Part shown: positions 62,441 to 64,000 of the stretch, piece after piece
Numbering within the stretch: the first letter of the stretch is position 1
Layout: each line of letters starts with the position of its first letter
Assembly (NCBI RefSeq): GCF_011392125.1
Contig: NZ_JAAJBU010000004.1
Location: forward strand, 124,001-188,000
Length of the DNA: 64,000 bases
Reading direction: 5' to 3'
Origin: Flavobacterium lotistagni
Lineage (GTDB): Bacteria > Bacteroidota > Bacteroidia > Flavobacteriales > Flavobacteriaceae
Program-made: the position numbers and the translations under genes
Notes under the pieces: generated by a model
Databases searched by the model: none
What the model was told of the DNA's origin: nothing
Seen by the model: only the letters and a program-made list of their open reading frames with translations

Positions 62441-63082
62441 TTATGAATGTTTCACTGAGATTTGCTCCATCACGTTGGAAACACTTTTACACTTGTCTGA
62501 CGCAGATTCGAGTGCAGACAATACTTCTTTGTATTTAATGATGTTTTTCACATCGGTTTCGTTTTCGAAAATATCAGCAACGGCTTTGTCAAAAACATCA
62601 TCAGCTTTACTTTCTAGTTTGTTGATGCGTTTGCAAGCTTCTTTAATCGCTTTGTTGTTCATGACTTTAAGCTCACGAATACCCATGCCAATCAATTGAC
62701 AAGCTTCAAGGTTAATTTCAGTCAGTTTGCGAATGGATTTGGTAATCTTTTCTACTTGGTACAAACGCATTCTACTGGCTGCACCGTGCATGAAATCCGC
62801 TACGTTATCAATTGATTTCACCAGTGCGTGAATGTCTTCGCGGTCGAATGGCGTGATAAAGTTTCGACTCAGTTCTAAATGTGTTTTGTGTGTAATCTCC
62901 TCAATGGTCACCTCAAGATCGGCTATTTTTTTATAATAGTCTTCGCGTTCTTCTTTCGGAGCATTCACTGCCTCGTGAAGGGTTTCGGCCAAAAGGATTA
63001 ACTTCTCTGAAGCTTGTTCGAACAATGGAAAGAACTTTTTATCTTTCGGAACCAAAAACTGAAACACGTTGTTTAATGTCAT
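62441..63082 (-). CDS. DUF47 family PhoU-like phosphate transport accessory protein
   Basis: 213 residues, all-helical. ADLEVTIEEITHKTHLEL, with the family's E-x6-D metal-binding pattern, is near residues 52-70, and the repeated DREDIHALVKSIDNVADFM near 79-97 is characteristic of the DUF47/PhoU-like group. It lies directly upstream of the PiT gene, its usual partner, and regulates the carrier. A -7 box lies at 63113-63106, upstream of which direct TTAA repeats with 11-bp spacing are found. Confidence 0.9.
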   Translation of the reverse strand: MTLNNVFQFLVPKDKKFFPLFEQASEKLILLAETLHEAVNAPKEEREDYYKKIADLEVTIEEITHKTHLELSRNFITPFDREDIHALVKSIDNVADFMHGAASRMRLYQVEKITKSIRKLTEINLEACQLIGMGIRELKVMNNKAIKEACKRINKLESKADDVFDKAVADIFENETDVKNIIKYKEVLSALESASDKCKSVSNVMEQISVKHS

Positions 63083-63105
63083 GACATAGTGATTAAAATA
63101 CGCGG

Positions 63106-63113
63106 CAAAAGTA
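63106..63113 (-). promoter_or_regulatory. -7 box TACTTTTG of the DUF47-PiT operon
   Basis: Exact TAnnTTTG match on the minus strand, 23 bases before the DUF47 start. No TTG is at the expected distance; the TTAA direct repeats upstream may substitute through an activator. Confidence 0.5.
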
Positions 63114-63124
63114 AGCGGTCAATG

Positions 63125-63192
63125 TTAACTTAATATTAATTTAGCAACAAGAAGTTGTTATGTAGTTAACATTTTCTTAAAGTTATTTTTAC
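63125..63192. promoter_or_regulatory. TTAA direct repeats with 11-bp spacing near the phosphate operon
   Basis: TTAAC at 63125 and TTAAT at 63136; then TTAAC at 63166, TTAAA at 63177 and the weaker TTTAC at 63188. All neighbours within a group are 11 bases apart. The pattern resembles the PhoB-box idea of 11-bp direct repeats and lies upstream of the phosphate transport genes. Assignment to a PhoB-like regulator is inference. Confidence 0.4.
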
Positions 63193-63266
63193 ATTAGTTT
63201 TTTCAGGTGCTGCCCATAATTCAAACGTTTTCGTATTTTAGCGCGACAATAAACTCAAGCTTTCCC

Positions 63267-64000
63267 ATGGATCTTAACTTCAATAAAAACGAAGATTACA
63301 ACAAACTTTTACTATCAGAGCTCAAACAAAAATTTGCCAAAGTGAAACTGGGCGGCGGCGAAAAAAGAATCGAAAAATTGCACGCCGAAGGCAAAATGAC
63401 TGCTCGCGAACGCATTGATTATTTGCTCGACCCGAAAGCCAAAAGCATCGAAATCGGTGCCTTCGTTGGCGATGGAATGTATGCCGAACACGGTGGTTGC
63501 CCTTCAGGTGGCGTTGTAGTTAAAATCGGTTATATTAAAGGAAAACAGTGTATTGTTGTGGCCAATGACGCTACTGTAAAGGCCGGCGCGTGGTTTCCCA
63601 TTACTGGCAAGAAAAATTTACGTGCGCAGGAGATTGCCATCGAGAACCGTTTGCCGATTATTTATCTGGTCGATTCGGCAGGTGTATATCTTCCAATGCA
63701 AGACGAGATTTTTCCCGACAAGGAGCACTTCGGACGCATTTTTCGCAACAATGCAGTCATGTCGAGTATGGGCATTACCCAAATTGCGGCTGTGATGGGA
63801 AGTTGTGTTGCCGGTGGCGCTTATTTGCCAATTATGAGCGATGAAGCTATGATTGTCGACAAGACCGGAAGCATTTTCTTGGCCGGAAGCTATTTGGTGA
63901 AAGCCGCTATCGGAGAAACCATTGACAATGAAACTTTGGGCGGAGCCACAACGCATTGTTCCATTTCGGGCGTAACCGATTACAAAGCCAAAGACGATAA
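63267..64000 (+). CDS. Acyl-CoA carboxylase beta subunit (carboxyltransferase), partial
   Basis: The first 244 codons of a gene running off the right edge. Start ATG at 63267 (MDLNFNKNEDYNKLLLSELK). The carboxyltransferase domain shows GGGEKRIEKLHAEGKMTARE near 30-49, IYLVDSAGVYLPMQDE near 133-148 and VMGSCVAGGAYLPIMSDEAM near 174-193, as in propionyl- and methylcrotonyl-CoA carboxylase beta chains. The oxyanion-type Gly pairs are intact. Which acyl-CoA is used is not clear from this fragment; the biotin carboxylase partner lies outside. Confidence 0.88.
   Translation, partial: MDLNFNKNEDYNKLLLSELKQKFAKVKLGGGEKRIEKLHAEGKMTARERIDYLLDPKAKSIEIGAFVGDGMYAEHGGCPSGGVVVKIGYIKGKQCIVVANDATVKAGAWFPITGKKNLRAQEIAIENRLPIIYLVDSAGVYLPMQDEIFPDKEHFGRIFRNNAVMSSMGITQIAAVMGSCVAGGAYLPIMSDEAMIVDKTGSIFLAGSYLVKAAIGETIDNETLGGATTHCSISGVTDYKAKDD

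Overview
The window looks like chromosomal DNA of a Flavobacterium-like member of the Bacteroidota (inference from content, no search was possible). The evidence is: three adjacent proteins with type IX secretion (T9SS) C-terminal sorting domains; repeated TAnnTTTG -7 boxes, some with a TTG about 19-21 bases upstream, as in flavobacterial housekeeping promoters; almost no Shine-Dalgarno sequences except one inside prfB; DUF6155 and MbnP-type proteins; and modest G+C. No tRNA, rRNA, CRISPR array, prophage or insertion sequence was seen, and no intergenic gap exceeds about 300 bases.

Layout. 1-5000: start of a PelF-like glycosyltransferase, a DEAD/DEAH helicase, DUF6155, DUF3817, a YbdG-type mechanosensitive channel, a hotdog thioesterase and a Nudix hydrolase. 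5068-6910: an OmpA-type outer-membrane protein and a small unknown. 7130-16083: an amide-bond-forming cluster of two convergent operons (esterase, ATP-grasp, YbdK-type carboxylate-amine ligase, class I amidotransferase, apparently permuted ATP-grasp, facing ATP-grasp, M17 aminopeptidase and esterase). This is the best candidate for an undescribed pathway; it probably makes and trims a small peptide-like metabolite. 16249-20526: a histidine kinase/response regulator pair diverging from an LTA-synthase-like membrane sulfatase across a tandem 11-bp operator. 20528-25022: DUF2231-like, thioredoxin-like, methyltransferase, VWA-like membrane protein, fabG.

25261-33525: an apparent eight-gene operon. 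An ECF sigma factor, a single-pass 86-residue protein and a periplasmic His-rich sensor resemble the order and architecture of CnrH-CnrY-CnrX. They are followed by an MbnP-like protein, a di-haem MbnH-like peroxidase, and CotH, YHYH and arylsulfotransferase-like T9SS cargo. This reads as a metal-responsive (probably copper) secreted system.

33605-43533: TPR protein and gyrA, clpC, a methyltransferase, DUF421, hutH. 43765-48816: thr operon with a 31-residue threonine-rich leader peptide, then thrA, thrB, thrC. 48802-59748: nnrD, gcvT, yebC, a cysteine-synthase-like enzyme, an S9 peptidase, ybaB, threonine aldolase, prfB with its programmed +1 frameshift, DUF1697 and lpxD. 59816-63082: phosphate uptake module (porin, PiT, DUF47). 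63267-end: start of an acyl-CoA carboxylase beta subunit.

Scattered between genes are eight copies of an imperfect palindrome whose outer ends are conserved while the inner stem changes sequence but keeps its base pairing. Three other intergenic inverted-repeat families also occur, mostly between 40 and 58 kb.
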